A stretch of DNA of 64,000 nt from NCBI RefSeq assembly GCF_017498525.1, contig NZ_CP071796.1, positions 868,001-932,000 on the forward strand, read 5' to 3'. Positions 11,535 to 19,098 of this stretch are shown piece after piece; positions within the stretch are counted from its first letter, which is position 1; each line of letters starts with the position of its first letter. This DNA comes from Ottowia testudinis (GTDB lineage Bacteria > Pseudomonadota > Gammaproteobacteria > Burkholderiales > Burkholderiaceae_C). The position numbers and the translations under genes are program-made. The notes under the pieces were generated by a model, which saw only the letters and a program-made list of their open reading frames with translations, searched no databases and was not told the DNA's origin.

Positions 11535-11554
11535 ACACGGGCTTCGGCCCGTGT
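11535..11554 (+). terminator. Stem-loop after secA
   Basis: ACACGGGC (11535-11542), TTCG tetraloop, GCCCGTGT (11547-11554), followed by a T-rich stretch (TCGCTTTAT). Typical UUCG-capped terminator. Confidence 0.75.
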
Positions 11555-11572
11555 TCGCTTTATATGCTGAGT

Positions 11573-11630
11573 GCTATTGATTCGATAGCTGTTCGCGCTT
11601 GATTGGCAAGCGCAAGCGGCCGATTTTCTT
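11573..11630 (+). repeat. Family A palindromic repeat, copy A2
   Basis: GATAGCTGTTCGCGCTTG, spacer, CAAGCGCAAGCGGCC between secA and argJ. Confidence 0.8.
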
Positions 11631-11663
11631 CATAAACCTGCTTTTGCTGCAAAGGACCCCGCC

Positions 11664-12893
11664 ATGCCCGTGAACCTGAGCGCCCCCGTGGCGTCCCACC
11701 TTCATGCCGTGGCGGGCGTGCGCATCGGCGTGGCCGAAGCCGGCGTGCGCAAGACGGGCCGCAAGGACTTGACGGTGATGCTGCTGGATGAGGGGGCCAG
11801 CGTTGGCGGCGTGTTCACCAGCAACCGCTTTTGCGCCGCGCCGGTGCAGATTTGCCGTGACCGCCTTCAGGGGCAACCCGATATCCGTGCGCTCATGATC
11901 AACACCGGAAACGCCAACGCCGGCACGGGCGAAGACGGTCTGGCGCGCGCGCGCCAGACCTGCGAGGCGTTGGCGGCTTTGCTCGGCGTCGCGCCCGCCC
12001 AGGTGCTGCCATTTTCCACCGGCGTCATCATGGAGCCGCTGCCGGTCGATCGCATCGTGGCCGGCTTGCCTGCCGCCTTGGCCGATGCGGCCCCCGATCA
12101 CTGGGCGCGCGCGGCCGAGGGGATCATGACCACCGACACCGTGCCCAAGGCTTTCAGCGCCAAGGCCAGGGTGGGTGGCGCCGACGTCACCATCACCGGC
12201 ATCAGCAAGGGCGCCGGCATGATCCGCCCCAACATGGCGACCATGCTGGGCTTTCTGGCCACGGACGCGCGGGTCGACCAGTCGGTGATGCATCAGTTGA
12301 CGCGCGAGCTGGCCGAGGGTTCGTTCAACCGCGTGACCATCGATGGCGACACCTCGACCAACGATTCGTTGATCGTCATCGCCACCAACAAGGCTGACCA
12401 CGCGCCGGTCACTTCGCTCGATTCGGACGGCGGCCGGGCCCTCAAGGCCGCCATGCTGGGCGTGGCGCGCCTGTTGGCGCAGGCCATCGTGCGTGACGGC
12501 GAGGGTGCCACCAAGTTCATCACCGTGCAGGTCGATGGCGGCAGGACGGCGGCGGAATGCCGCCAAGTGGCGTATGCCATCGCGCATTCGCCGCTGGTCA
12601 AGACGGCGTTCTTCGCCAGCGACCCGAACCTGGGGCGCATTCTGGCAGCGGTTGGTTATGCAGGCATCGAGGACCTCGACCAGACGAAGATCGATCTGTT
12701 TTTGGACGACGTGCACGTGGCCATCGACGGCGGCCGCAACCCCGCGTACCGCGAGGAAGACGGCCAACGCGTGATGAAGCAGACCGAGATCACCGTGCGC
12801 GTCAAGCTGGGCCGTGGCACGGCCAGCGACACCGTGTGGACGTGCGACCTGAGCCACGATTACGTGAGCATCAACGCCGATTACCGTTCCTGA
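11664..12893 (+). CDS. argJ: Bifunctional glutamate N-acetyltransferase / ornithine acetyltransferase ArgJ
   Basis: Recycles the acetyl group from N-acetylornithine to glutamate in arginine synthesis, and may also make N-acetylglutamate from acetyl-CoA. The 409-residue precursor contains the self-processing site [16 protein letters not shown], where cleavage before the threonine yields the alpha and beta chains and the catalytic Thr. Other family blocks are [25 protein letters not shown] and the C-terminal [18 protein letters not shown]. Repeat A3 separates it from the next gene. Confidence 0.97.
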   Translation: MPVNLSAPVASHLHAVAGVRIGVAEAGVRKTGRKDLTVMLLDEGASVGGVFTSNRFCAAPVQICRDRLQGQPDIRALMINTGNANAGTGEDGLARARQTCEALAALLGVAPAQVLPFSTGVIMEPLPVDRIVAGLPAALADAAPDHWARAAEGIMTTDTVPKAFSAKARVGGADVTITGISKGAGMIRPNMATMLGFLATDARVDQSVMHQLTRELAEGSFNRVTIDGDTSTNDSLIVIATNKADHAPVTSLDSDGGRALKAAMLGVARLLAQAIVRDGEGATKFITVQVDGGRTAAECRQVAYAIAHSPLVKTAFFASDPNLGRILAAVGYAGIEDLDQTKIDLFLDDVHVAIDGGRNPAYREEDGQRVMKQTEITVRVKLGRGTASDTVWTCDLSHDYVSINADYRS

Positions 12894-12896
12894 GAT

Positions 12897-12949
12897 TGCT
12901 ATTCTAAAGATAGCTGCTCGCGCTTGTCTGATAAGCGCCAGAGGCTGAA
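12897..12949 (+). repeat. Family A palindromic repeat, copy A3
   Basis: GATAGCTGCTCGCGCTTG, spacer, AAGCGCCAGAGGCTGAA. It fills almost the whole gap from the argJ stop codon to the next start codon. Confidence 0.85.
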
Positions 12950-13825
12950 ATGACTGAGAATCTTGTCCGCCTGATCGAGCAGGCCGAGCGCCTGATGGCG
13001 CGCATCGAGTCGGTGCTGCCGCAACCCTTGTCGGCGCCCGACTGGTCGCAATCGGTGGCCTGGCGCTACCGCAAGCGGGCCAGCGGCCATGGCGTGCTGG
13101 AGCCGGTTCGGCATGTGGGCACGATCGCCCTGGCCGACCTGAAGGAGATCGAGCCGCAGAAGGACAAGATCGAGCGCAATACGCGGCAGTTCGTCGAAGG
13201 CCGCCCGGCCAACAACGTGCTGCTGACGGGGGCGCGCGGCACCGGCAAATCGTCGCTGATCAAGGCCTGCCTGAACGCTTATGCGCCACGGGGGCTGCGC
13301 CTGATCGAGGTCGACAAGGCCGACCTGACCGACCTGCCGGACATCGTTGACGTGGTGGCGGGGCAGCCGGAGAAGTTCATCGTCTACTGCGACGACCTGA
13401 GCTTTGAAGAGGGCGAGGCGGGCTACAAGGCGCTTAAAAGCACTTTGGACGGCAGCGTGGCCGCCAGCACGCCCAATGTGTTGATTTACGCCACCAGCAA
13501 CCGCCGCCATCTGTTGCCCGAGTACATGAAGGAGAACCTCAGCTACACACACACCGATGATGGCGAAGTACACCCGGGCGAGGTGGTGGAGGAGAAGATT
13601 TCGCTCTCCGAACGCTTTGGCCTCTGGGTCAGTTTTTATCCGTTCAGCCAGGACGAATACCTGACCATCGTCGCGCAATGGCTCGGCGCGCTGGGGGCCA
13701 CGCCCGCGCAGATCGAGGCTTCGCGCGCCGAGGCGCTGGTGTGGGCGCTGGAGCGGGGGTCGCGCTCGGGGCGCGTGGCGTATCAATTCGCGCGGGATTT
13801 CATAGGAAAAAATGACGCCCCCTGA
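12950..13825 (+). CDS. DUF815 family AAA-type ATP-binding protein
   Basis: AAA-like ATPase of the DUF815 family, 291 residues; the biological role is not established. Walker A is GARGTGKSSLIKA, Walker B is FIVYCDDLSFEE, and a sensor-type motif is VLIYATSNRRHLLPE. The N-terminal 85 residues form a helical region. The next gene is a NUDIX hydrolase, a pairing common in beta-proteobacteria. The C-terminal residues DAP and the stop codon fall in a family C repeat (CCCCCTGAGTCGC), which suggests that the repeat has replaced the original end of the gene. Confidence 0.92.
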   Translation: MTENLVRLIEQAERLMARIESVLPQPLSAPDWSQSVAWRYRKRASGHGVLEPVRHVGTIALADLKEIEPQKDKIERNTRQFVEGRPANNVLLTGARGTGKSSLIKACLNAYAPRGLRLIEVDKADLTDLPDIVDVVAGQPEKFIVYCDDLSFEEGEAGYKALKSTLDGSVAASTPNVLIYATSNRRHLLPEYMKENLSYTHTDDGEVHPGEVVEEKISLSERFGLWVSFYPFSQDEYLTIVAQWLGALGATPAQIEASRAEALVWALERGSRSGRVAYQFARDFIGKNDAP

Positions 13826-13945
13826 GTCGCGCTGCGCGCGCCTTCCCCTGCTGGGGCACGATGCCAGCTGCGGGCCAAGCCCGTTCCGCGGCACCCCGGC
13901 GTGGCCTGCTCCGCAGCCTTTCGTTGCTTGAGCTGCTGAGGATGA
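13816..13945 (+). repeat. Family C dispersed repeat, copy C1
   Basis: CCCCCTGAGTCGCGCTGCGC, then CCTTCCCCTGCTGGGGC and further GC-rich palindromic sequence ending GCTCCGCAGCCTTTCGTTGC. It shares its order of motifs with the copies at 58524 and, inverted, at 39590. It fills the gap between the DUF815 gene and mutT. Confidence 0.7.
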
Positions 13946-13946
13946 C

Positions 13947-14411
13947 ATGGCGGAGGTGCTGAAAGCCGATGCTCACATCCAGCGCGAGGCACTGGGCGAG
14001 CGGCCGGTCGTTGATGTCGCCGTGGGGGTGCTGCTGCAACCGGATGACCGCTTTCTGCTGACTTCACGCCCGGCGGGCAAGGTTTACGCCGGCTATTGGG
14101 AATTTCCGGGTGGCAAGCTGGAGGCGGGCGAAGGCGTCGCCGACGCACTGGCGCGGGAGTTGCACGAGGAGCTGGGCTTGGTCATCGCGCCGGCCGATGT
14201 GCAGCCCTGGCGCGAGCAGCTGGTGGACTATCCGCACGCGCTGGTTCGCCTTCACTTTTGCAAGCTGCGCGCGTGGCGCGGCGATTTGCAAATGCGTGAG
14301 GGGCAGTCCTTTGTCTGGAGCGGCCTGCCGGTGAGCGTGTCGCCCTTACTGCCGGGGGCGATGCCGGTTCTGGAGTGGCTGCAGGCGGAGCGGTTGCTAT
14401 TGAATAAGTAG
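13947..14411 (+). CDS. mutT: NUDIX hydrolase, MutT (8-oxo-dGTP diphosphatase) type
   Basis: Hydrolyses oxidised purine nucleotides such as 8-oxo-dGTP, preventing A:T to C:G mutations. The 154-residue product carries the NUDIX box GGKLEAGEGVADALARELHEELG around residue 53, preceded by GYWEFPGG, the MutT signature. The final residues LLLNK and the stop codon lie inside a family A repeat that is itself split by an IS630 element. MutT is likely from the motif and length; another NUDIX substrate cannot be excluded. Confidence 0.88.
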   Translation: MAEVLKADAHIQREALGERPVVDVAVGVLLQPDDRFLLTSRPAGKVYAGYWEFPGGKLEAGEGVADALARELHEELGLVIAPADVQPWREQLVDYPHALVRLHFCKLRAWRGDLQMREGQSFVWSGLPVSVSPLLPGAMPVLEWLQAERLLLNK

Positions 14412-14427
14412 CTTCCCGCGCTTTCTA
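14393..14427 (+). repeat. Family A repeat A4, left half (split by IS630 element)
   Basis: Left half TAGCTTCCCGCGCTTTCTA ending in the target TA at 14426-14427. The right half continues at 15332. Joined with a single TA, the spacer between GCGCTT and AAGCGC is seven bases, as in intact copies. Confidence 0.8.
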
Positions 14428-14478
14428 TAGTAACACCCACATATAATCAGACATCCCTGAATCACCTTGGATGTCATC

Positions 14479-14823
14479 ATGACCTACAGCGTCGATCTGC
14501 GTCAGCGGGTACTGAGCTTTGTCGCCGCAGGCGGCAGCAAAACCGAAGCAGCGCAACGGTTCAGCGTCAGCCGCAGTACGGTGCATGAATGGCTCGGTCA
14601 GCCCGCCGATCACCAAGCCTCCAAGCCCGGCCCCAAGGACAGCCGCAAATTTGATCGCGAGCAACTGCGCCAGATGCTCGAACAACAGCCCGATCTCCTG
14701 ATTCGCGAGATGGCCCAGCAACTTGGCGTCAGTAACAACGCCGTTGGCAATGCGCTGCAACGCATGGGCATACGGCGTAAAAACTCTGCGCTACGCCCAG
14801 GCCTTCACGCCCAAGGGCTGTGA
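14479..14823 (+). CDS. IS630 transposase, N-terminal frame (orfA)
   Basis: DNA-binding half of an IS630-type transposase: MTYSVDLRQRVLSFVAAGGS, then helix-turn-helix segments (TEAAQRFSVSRSTVHEWL and IREMAQQLGVSNNAVGNALQRMG). The ATG at 14479 is preferred over a TTG at 14467. The frame leaves the family pattern after GIRRK, where the catalytic half continues one frame over at a run of five A (about 14780-14784). Removing one A, or a +1 shift, would join the two frames. It could be programmed frameshifting or an inactivating mutation. Confidence 0.85.
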   Translation: MTYSVDLRQRVLSFVAAGGSKTEAAQRFSVSRSTVHEWLGQPADHQASKPGPKDSRKFDREQLRQMLEQQPDLLIREMAQQLGVSNNAVGNALQRMGIRRKNSALRPGLHAQGL

Positions 14824-15328
14824 CAAGCGCAAGCACTACCTGCGCCGACTCTGCCGTGCGAAGAGAAACGGGCAACCCGTGGTCTACATGGATGAGACCG
14901 GCTTTGCTGCGAGCACGCACCGCACCCATGCTCGCGCGCTAGGCGGACAGAAGGTGCACGGTTTGCAGTCAGCCTACAGCCGACCGCGTACCAGCGTGAT
15001 AGGCGCTTACCGCGACAACAAACTGATTGCGCCCATGCTGTTTGAGGGCACCTGCAACAGCGCTGTGTTTCATGACTGGGTCGAGCAGATGCTGCTACCG
15101 GAGTTGGTCTGCGGCAGCGTCATCGTGCTGGACAACGCAGCGTTTCACACCAGCAAACGCACACAGCGCCTGATTGAGCAATCGGGCTGTGAATTGCTGT
15201 TTCTGCCGCCCTATTGCCCGGATTTGAACCCAATCGAGAAGCTCTGGGGCCATCTCAAGCGGCTCAGGCGCAACACTGGCGCCAGCGTCGATGAGCTGAT
15301 AAGAATGTCTGATTATTCTTGGTGTTAA
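14723..15328 (+). CDS. IS630 transposase, catalytic frame (orfB)
   Basis: Catalytic DDE domain of the same transposase. Homology starts at about 14783 with KTLRYAQAFTP. The triad is visible: Asp in VYMDETGF, Asp in VLDNAAFH, and Glu in NPIEKLWGHLK. The upstream ATG in this frame is probably not used; expression would need frameshifting from orfA. The frame runs to within a few bases of the right inverted repeat, so the element is otherwise intact. Confidence 0.85.
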   Translation: MASVTTPLAMRCNAWAYGVKTLRYAQAFTPKGCDKRKHYLRRLCRAKRNGQPVVYMDETGFAASTHRTHARALGGQKVHGLQSAYSRPRTSVIGAYRDNKLIAPMLFEGTCNSAVFHDWVEQMLLPELVCGSVIVLDNAAFHTSKRTQRLIEQSGCELLFLPPYCPDLNPIEKLWGHLKRLRRNTGASVDELIRMSDYSWC

Positions 15329-15331
15329 CTA

Positions 15332-15356
15332 TAGATAAGCGCTAGTGGCCTAAAAT
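15332..15356 (+). repeat. Family A repeat A4, right half
   Basis: TAGATAAGCGCTAGTGGCC followed by TAAAATG, the right half of the palindrome interrupted by the IS630 element. Confidence 0.8.
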
Positions 15357-15372
15357 GCTTGAATGCCTAGCG

Positions 15373-15591
15373 CTATTGCAGGCGCGTGCCATCCCTGTCT
15401 TCGGCGCCGTCATCTTCCTGCGCCTGCACGCGAAAGCTCTCGTTGGCCCAGGCGCCAAGGTCGTGCAGCTTGCAGCGTTCGCTGCAGAATGGGCGGTAAC
15501 GGTTTTCGGGCGAAAACACGCTCGGGCCGCCGCAAGCAGGGCAGCGCACGGTGCGCGGCTTGGGTGTCTGGGTGATGGTGCGATCGTTCAT
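15373..15591 (-). CDS. yacG: DNA gyrase inhibitor YacG (zinc-binding)
   Basis: Small zinc protein, 72 residues, of the YacG family, which binds GyrB and inhibits DNA gyrase. Zinc ligands are CPACGG and FCSERCKLHDLGAW, the family hallmark. The start at 15591 overlaps the zapD stop (ATGA), indicating translational coupling. zapD-yacG downstream of coaE is the usual beta/gamma arrangement. Confidence 0.94.
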   Translation of the reverse strand: MNDRTITQTPKPRTVRCPACGGPSVFSPENRYRPFCSERCKLHDLGAWANESFRVQAQEDDGAEDRDGTRLQ

Positions 15592-16343
15592 GCGCACAAG
15601 GCCAGTTCAAAAGGCGCGTCCTCGCGCGCTAGGTGCAGCTTGCCGTCGGCGTCCTGCCGCATCAGGCGCACCGAGGCCATCAGGCGATTGCCGCTGATTT
15701 CGGGAATCAGCTGCATGGATTCGTCGATGCGCAGGCGCAGCAGCTGAAAGGTGCGGCCCTGCGGCAGCGTCTGCTGAAACTGGCCCGCCACGGCCATCAT
15801 CTTCTGCGGTTTGCCGGAGTCGCGCAGGATCTGCAGCAACAGCGTGATTGCCTCGGCCATGGGTGCCAGCGTGGCGGCCCAGGCGTGCAGATCGGCGCGC
15901 CGCGCCGCGGACTGGCTCTGCTGCCAGGCGTGGTAGGCCGGTAAGTCGAAACCGCAGGTGCCGCCGGGGATCGCGGCGCGGCTGCGAATGCTCATCAGCC
16001 ATTCGTTGTCCGTCAGGTCATGCCCCGGCTTGCCGTGTTGCCGGCTGAGGTGCTGGAAGGCGCCTTCCAGCCGCGCGAGGATGGCGTCGAGCGACACCTC
16101 GGAGATGGCCGGATTGCCACGGTAGGTGGCGATGTGCACTTTCTGCTTTTCCAGATCCTTGAGCGCTTCCGATTTCAAGTCGGCTCGGCTGGTGACATCC
16201 ATCACCTCGAAGATCGTGATGAGGGCGAAATGATGGTCCAGCGCCGCGTCGCGTGCCAGCAACTGACCAAGCCGACCGAACAAATGCTCAAGTCTGAGGT
16301 AGGTGCGAATGCGCTCGTTGAAGGGGTACTCGTACAGGATCAC
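15588..16343 (-). CDS. zapD: Cell division protein ZapD
   Basis: FtsZ-associated protein that crosslinks FtsZ filaments and stabilises the Z-ring. The 251-residue product begins MILYEYPFNERIRTYLRLEHLFGRL, the family N-terminus, and is mainly helical, with the conserved block DLTDNEWLMSIRSRAAIPGGTCGFDLPAYH in the middle. It lies in the order pilB-pilC-pilD-coaE-zapD-yacG and overlaps yacG by four bases. Confidence 0.96.
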   Translation of the reverse strand: MILYEYPFNERIRTYLRLEHLFGRLGQLLARDAALDHHFALITIFEVMDVTSRADLKSEALKDLEKQKVHIATYRGNPAISEVSLDAILARLEGAFQHLSRQHGKPGHDLTDNEWLMSIRSRAAIPGGTCGFDLPAYHAWQQSQSAARRADLHAWAATLAPMAEAITLLLQILRDSGKPQKMMAVAGQFQQTLPQGRTFQLLRLRIDESMQLIPEISGNRLMASVRLMRQDADGKLHLAREDAPFELALCA

Positions 16344-16368
16344 GCGGGGCGCCTTTTTGACGCCCGCA

Positions 16369-16983
16369 TCATAGCCGGAAGGTTTTTGCCAGCGCCCGCG
16401 CTTGGGTGCGCAAATCGTCTAACGTGACGCCGGCCCCGTTGAAGACCACCAGATCGGCCGCTGCCAGGCGTTGGTCACGGGGGCTTTGTGACGCCATGAC
16501 CTGCAGGGCCTGCTCGCGCGGCAAACTGCTGCGCGCCATCACGCGCTCGATCTGGGTGTCGCGGTCGCAATCGATCACCAGCACCCGATCCACCTTGGCG
16601 CGCCAGCGCGCACCGGATTCGACCAGCAAGGGAACGTCGAACACCAGTAGCGCGCATCCCGCCGCCAACGCCCGCTGGGTCTGCCGATCGGTCTCGCGCG
16701 CCACCAAAGGATGGATGATGGCCTCGAGCCGCCGACGCGCCGCGTCGTCCTGAAACACCAGCGCACGCATGGCCGCGCGATCGAGCGCGCCGTTCGAATC
16801 CACCAGTTGCGGTCCGAACTGCTGGGCGATGGCCGGCAGCGCCGGGCCACCGGGTGCCGTGGCCGTGCGCGAAATCGCATCCGCATCGATGACGGTGGCG
16901 CCATGCATCGCCAGCATCGTGGCAATGGTGCTTTTGCCGCTGCCGATGCCGCCGGTCAGGCCGAGGAGCGTGGCCGCACCCAT
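16369..16983 (-). CDS. coaE: Dephospho-CoA kinase CoaE
   Basis: Last step of coenzyme A synthesis: ATP-dependent phosphorylation of the 3-prime hydroxyl of dephospho-CoA. The 204-residue product has the P-loop GLTGGIGSGKST at its N-terminus, DADAISR, and the lid region LVFDVPLLVESG with D-R-D-T-Q-I-E-R. The ATG at 16983 starts MGAATLLGLTGG; the longer open frame upstream overlaps pilD and is not used. Eleven bases separate it from pilD. Confidence 0.97.
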   Translation of the reverse strand: MGAATLLGLTGGIGSGKSTIATMLAMHGATVIDADAISRTATAPGGPALPAIAQQFGPQLVDSNGALDRAAMRALVFQDDAARRRLEAIIHPLVARETDRQTQRALAAGCALLVFDVPLLVESGARWRAKVDRVLVIDCDRDTQIERVMARSSLPREQALQVMASQSPRDQRLAAADLVVFNGAGVTLDDLRTQARALAKTFRL

Positions 16984-16994
16984 GGCTGGGCGTT

Positions 16995-17837
16995 TTATAG
17001 GCCCACCACCCGCAAAATGGCTTGCGGACCGAAGAGCATGGCGGTCAAGCCGGCCATGGAAAGAAACGGGCCGAACGGCACCACACCGCCTTCGCGCAGC
17101 GAGCTCCTGAGCTTCATCGCAATCCCCACGATGGCACCGATGACCGACGCCATGAGGATGATCGGCACCAGAGCCTGCCAACCAAACCAGGCCCCCAGCG
17201 CCGCAAACAGCTTGAAGTCGCCAAAGCCCATCCCTTCTTTGCCGGTGGCGAGCTTGAAGGCCCAATAGATGAGCCACAAGGACATATAGCCTGCCACCGC
17301 GCCCCATACCGCGTCACTGAGAGGAATGCTCGAGAAGCCCAGGGCTGCCGCGATCAGCCCAAGCCACAGCAGCGGCAAGGTCAAGTCGTCGGGCAATAAG
17401 GTGGTGTCCCAGTCGATCAGGGTCAGTGCCACCAGCACGGCCACGAACACGCACCAGGCTGCAGCCGTCCAACTCCAGCCCCAGCGCCAAAGACACCAGG
17501 CGAAAAGCGCGCCAGTGACCAGCTCGACCAGGGGATAGCGCATGCTGATTGGCGTCGCACAGGCCGAGCATTTACCGCGCAGGGCAAGGTAGCTGAGGAC
17601 AGGAATGTTCTCGTACCAGCGGATCTGGTGGCCGCACTGCTGGCAACGCGAACGTGGCACGAACAGATTGAAAGCCTCCTGGGCGGCCAGCTCCTGGCCC
17701 GATATCTCGGCGCATCCGGCTGCCCACTCGCGCTCCATCATCTTGGGCAAACGATAGATGACCACGTTCAGGAAGCTGCCAATGAGCAGCCCGAAAGCGC
17801 CGCCCATCGCGATCTGCAGCCAAAGCCCTTCCGGCAT
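16995..17837 (-). CDS. pilD: Prepilin peptidase / N-methyltransferase (A24 family)
   Basis: Polytopic membrane aspartic protease that cleaves type IV prepilin leader peptides and methylates the new N-terminus. The 280-residue product has the N-terminal methylase domain with two CxxC zinc pairs (CQQCGH and CSACAT) and the peptidase domain with catalytic Asp residues in LIDWDTTLLPD and GFGDFK. It begins one base before the end of pilC, so the two are coupled. Confidence 0.96.
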   Translation of the reverse strand: MPEGLWLQIAMGGAFGLLIGSFLNVVIYRLPKMMEREWAAGCAEISGQELAAQEAFNLFVPRSRCQQCGHQIRWYENIPVLSYLALRGKCSACATPISMRYPLVELVTGALFAWCLWRWGWSWTAAAWCVFVAVLVALTLIDWDTTLLPDDLTLPLLWLGLIAAALGFSSIPLSDAVWGAVAGYMSLWLIYWAFKLATGKEGMGFGDFKLFAALGAWFGWQALVPIILMASVIGAIVGIAMKLRSSLREGGVVPFGPFLSMAGLTAMLFGPQAILRVVGL

Positions 17838-19060
17838 CAGACCACCTGGCCCAGCTTGAAGATCGGCAGGTACATCGATACCACGATGCCGCCGATGACG
17901 CTGCCCAGGACCACGATGATGATGGGCTCCATCAGGCTGGACAAACCGGCCACCATTTCATCGACCTCGGCTTCGTAGAAATCGGCCGCCTTGCCGAGCA
18001 TGTGGTCGAGCGCGCCCGACTCCTCGCCAATAGCCGTCATCTGAATCACCATGCTGGGAAAGATGTTGGCGTTGGTCATCGCGGCCGTGAGGCTGGTACC
18101 GGTTGAGACTTCCTGCTGGATCTTGTCTGTCGCCAGCTTGTAAACCGAGTTGCCGGAGGCGCCCCCCACGGAATCTAGCGATTCGACCAAAGGCACACCG
18201 GCCGCAAACATCGTGGACAGCGTCCGTGTCCAGCGGGCCACGACGGATTTTTCGATCAGATCGCCAAAGATCGGGACCTTCAACAGCAGACGATCCATGA
18301 CCATCTGCATCTTCTCGTTGCGTTTCCACGCTTGCATGAAGAAGTAAATGCCAAAGCCCAGTCCGCCGAAGATCAGCCACCACCATTGGACGAAGAATTC
18401 GCTCATGGCGATGACGAACAAAGTGGGCGCGGGAAGATCGGCGCCAAAGTTCGAAAACACTTCCTTGAAGGCCGGGATCACGAAAATCATGATCACAGCG
18501 ACCACCACGAAAGCCACCACGACCACCGCGATCGGATACATCAGCGCGGATTTGATCTTCGATTTGATCGCTTCCGTCTTCTCCATGTAGGTGGCCAGCC
18601 GGTCAAGCAGGCTTTCCAGGATACCGGCCGCCTCACCAGCCTCCACCAGGTTGCAGTACAAACTGTTGAAGTAGAGCGGATATTTGCGGAACGCCGCTGA
18701 GAGCGACGTCCCGGTCTCGATATCGCCGCGGATATCGTTCAACAGCTTGGTGACGCTTGGGTTCGGGTTGCCGCGCGCCACGATGTCGAACGACTGCAGC
18801 AACGGCACGCCGGCCTTCATCATGGTGGCCAACTGGCGCGTGAAGATCGCAATGTCCTTGGGTTTGATCTTCTTGCCCGACCGCATGCGGCGCTTCTTCA
18901 CCTTGGTGACGAAGACGCCCTGGCGCCGCAAGGTGGCCTGCACTTGGTTTTCGCCACTGGCACGGGTTTCACCCCGAACGATCTTGCCATTGCGATCCTT
19001 GCCTTCCCATTCGAAGACAAATTCCTTGGCGCTCTTGGCGCCAGCGACTTGGGTTGCCAT
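17837..19060 (-). CDS. pilC: Type IV pilus inner-membrane platform protein PilC
   Basis: Inner-membrane platform protein of the type IV pilus (T2SS-F family), which couples the ATPases PilB and PilT to pilin assembly. The 407-residue product has two repeated T2SSF helical domains (the first around FTRQLATMMKAGVPLLQSF, the second around WTRTLSTMFAAGVPLVESL) and three membrane segments, ending in a TM near VVLGSVIGGIVVSMYLPIF. It sits between pilB and pilD in the order pilB-pilC-pilD. Confidence 0.97.
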   Translation of the reverse strand: MATQVAGAKSAKEFVFEWEGKDRNGKIVRGETRASGENQVQATLRRQGVFVTKVKKRRMRSGKKIKPKDIAIFTRQLATMMKAGVPLLQSFDIVARGNPNPSVTKLLNDIRGDIETGTSLSAAFRKYPLYFNSLYCNLVEAGEAAGILESLLDRLATYMEKTEAIKSKIKSALMYPIAVVVVAFVVVAVIMIFVIPAFKEVFSNFGADLPAPTLFVIAMSEFFVQWWWLIFGGLGFGIYFFMQAWKRNEKMQMVMDRLLLKVPIFGDLIEKSVVARWTRTLSTMFAAGVPLVESLDSVGGASGNSVYKLATDKIQQEVSTGTSLTAAMTNANIFPSMVIQMTAIGEESGALDHMLGKAADFYEAEVDEMVAGLSSLMEPIIIVVLGSVIGGIVVSMYLPIFKLGQVV

Positions 19061-19098
19061 ATGCTGCTCGACCTTTGTTCTTTACGGACTGCGGATGT

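Larger units (their letters stand above)
14428..15331 (+). mobile_element. IS630-family insertion sequence
   Basis: A 904-bp element bounded by imperfect terminal inverted repeats of about 25 bp: left end TAGTAACACCCACAT..., right end (reverse complement) TAGTTAACACCAAGA..., with a shared ATAATCAGACAT inner part. TA flanks each side (14426-14427 and 15332-15333), the target duplication known for IS630/Tc1-mariner elements. It carries one transposase gene split into two frames and lies inside a family A palindrome. Confidence 0.88.
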
